Source: Apostichopus japonicus (Eukaryota > Echinodermata > Holothuroidea > Aspidochirotida > Stichopodidae). From it: DNA of 64,000 nt. Positions within the stretch are counted from its first letter, which is position 1; each line of letters starts with the position of its first letter. A model generated the notes under the pieces. The model did not search any database, was not told the origin of the DNA, and saw only the letters and a list, made by a program, of their open reading frames with translations. The stretch is taken from positions 5,244,001 through 5,308,000 of the forward strand of contig NC_092577.1 of the NCBI RefSeq assembly GCF_037975245.1, read 5' to 3'. Position numbers and translations under genes: made by a program. Below are positions 62,224-64,000 of the stretch, piece after piece.

Positions 62224-64000
<1,777 letters not shown>

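Overview
The window is eukaryotic, AT-rich and gene-poor, from a metazoan and most likely a marine invertebrate deuterostome. An echinoderm is my best guess, because of the giant interferon-inducible-type GTPase, the tRNA-derived SINE family, the DIRS and Penelope-like elements, and a foldback element resembling the sea urchin TU type. I cannot name the species. Only two host genes are clear. On the plus strand, about 41.5-46.5 kb, lie the last four coding exons of NSMCE2 (MMS21), the SP-RING SUMO E3 ligase of the SMC5/6 complex; the 5' exon(s) were not found. On the minus strand, 53.4-59.4 kb, lies a 1988-residue single-exon very large inducible GTPase (VLIG/GVIN family) with an N-terminal MACPF-like signature.

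Region by region. 1-8.8 kb is largely unannotatable, but holds a long hairpin MITE, a 21-22 bp minisatellite, a 37-nt stretch with excellent splice signals, and a small tail-anchored ORF followed by a good poly(A) site. 8.8-20.3 kb is a diverged 43-bp satellite with a roughly 206-bp higher-order unit, split by nested insertions. These are a Penelope-like element (PLE) with a GIY-YIG domain; a TIR element (5-bp TSD) containing a second PLE (19-bp TSD); and a CR1-like retrotransposon carrying a solo LTR and abutting a SINE. Each PLE has a hammerhead-ribozyme-like motif on its own sense strand, downstream of its ORF. 20.5-21.9 kb is a decayed DIRS-like element.

22.1-35.5 kb holds two copies of a TIR element, each followed by the same ~2-kb flank. 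In copy 1 the flank is split by a 4.0-kb TA-flanked transposon with many TTAGTCGGT-like subterminal motifs and probable spliced exons; copy 2 preserves the empty site. 36-41.3 kb holds a deleted non-LTR element, a 751-bp MITE with 9-bp TSDs, and a TU-like foldback element just upstream of the recognised NSMCE2 exons. 47.5-52.5 kb holds a second foldback-like element, a hAT-type MITE and a nearly identical 384-bp tandem triplication downstream of the GTPase gene. Beyond 59.4 kb there are only simple repeats and a dispersed repeat shared with the left end.

The two host genes are functionally unrelated neighbours. Most of the biology visible here is transposon biology. All calls are from reading the sequence; no database search was run.
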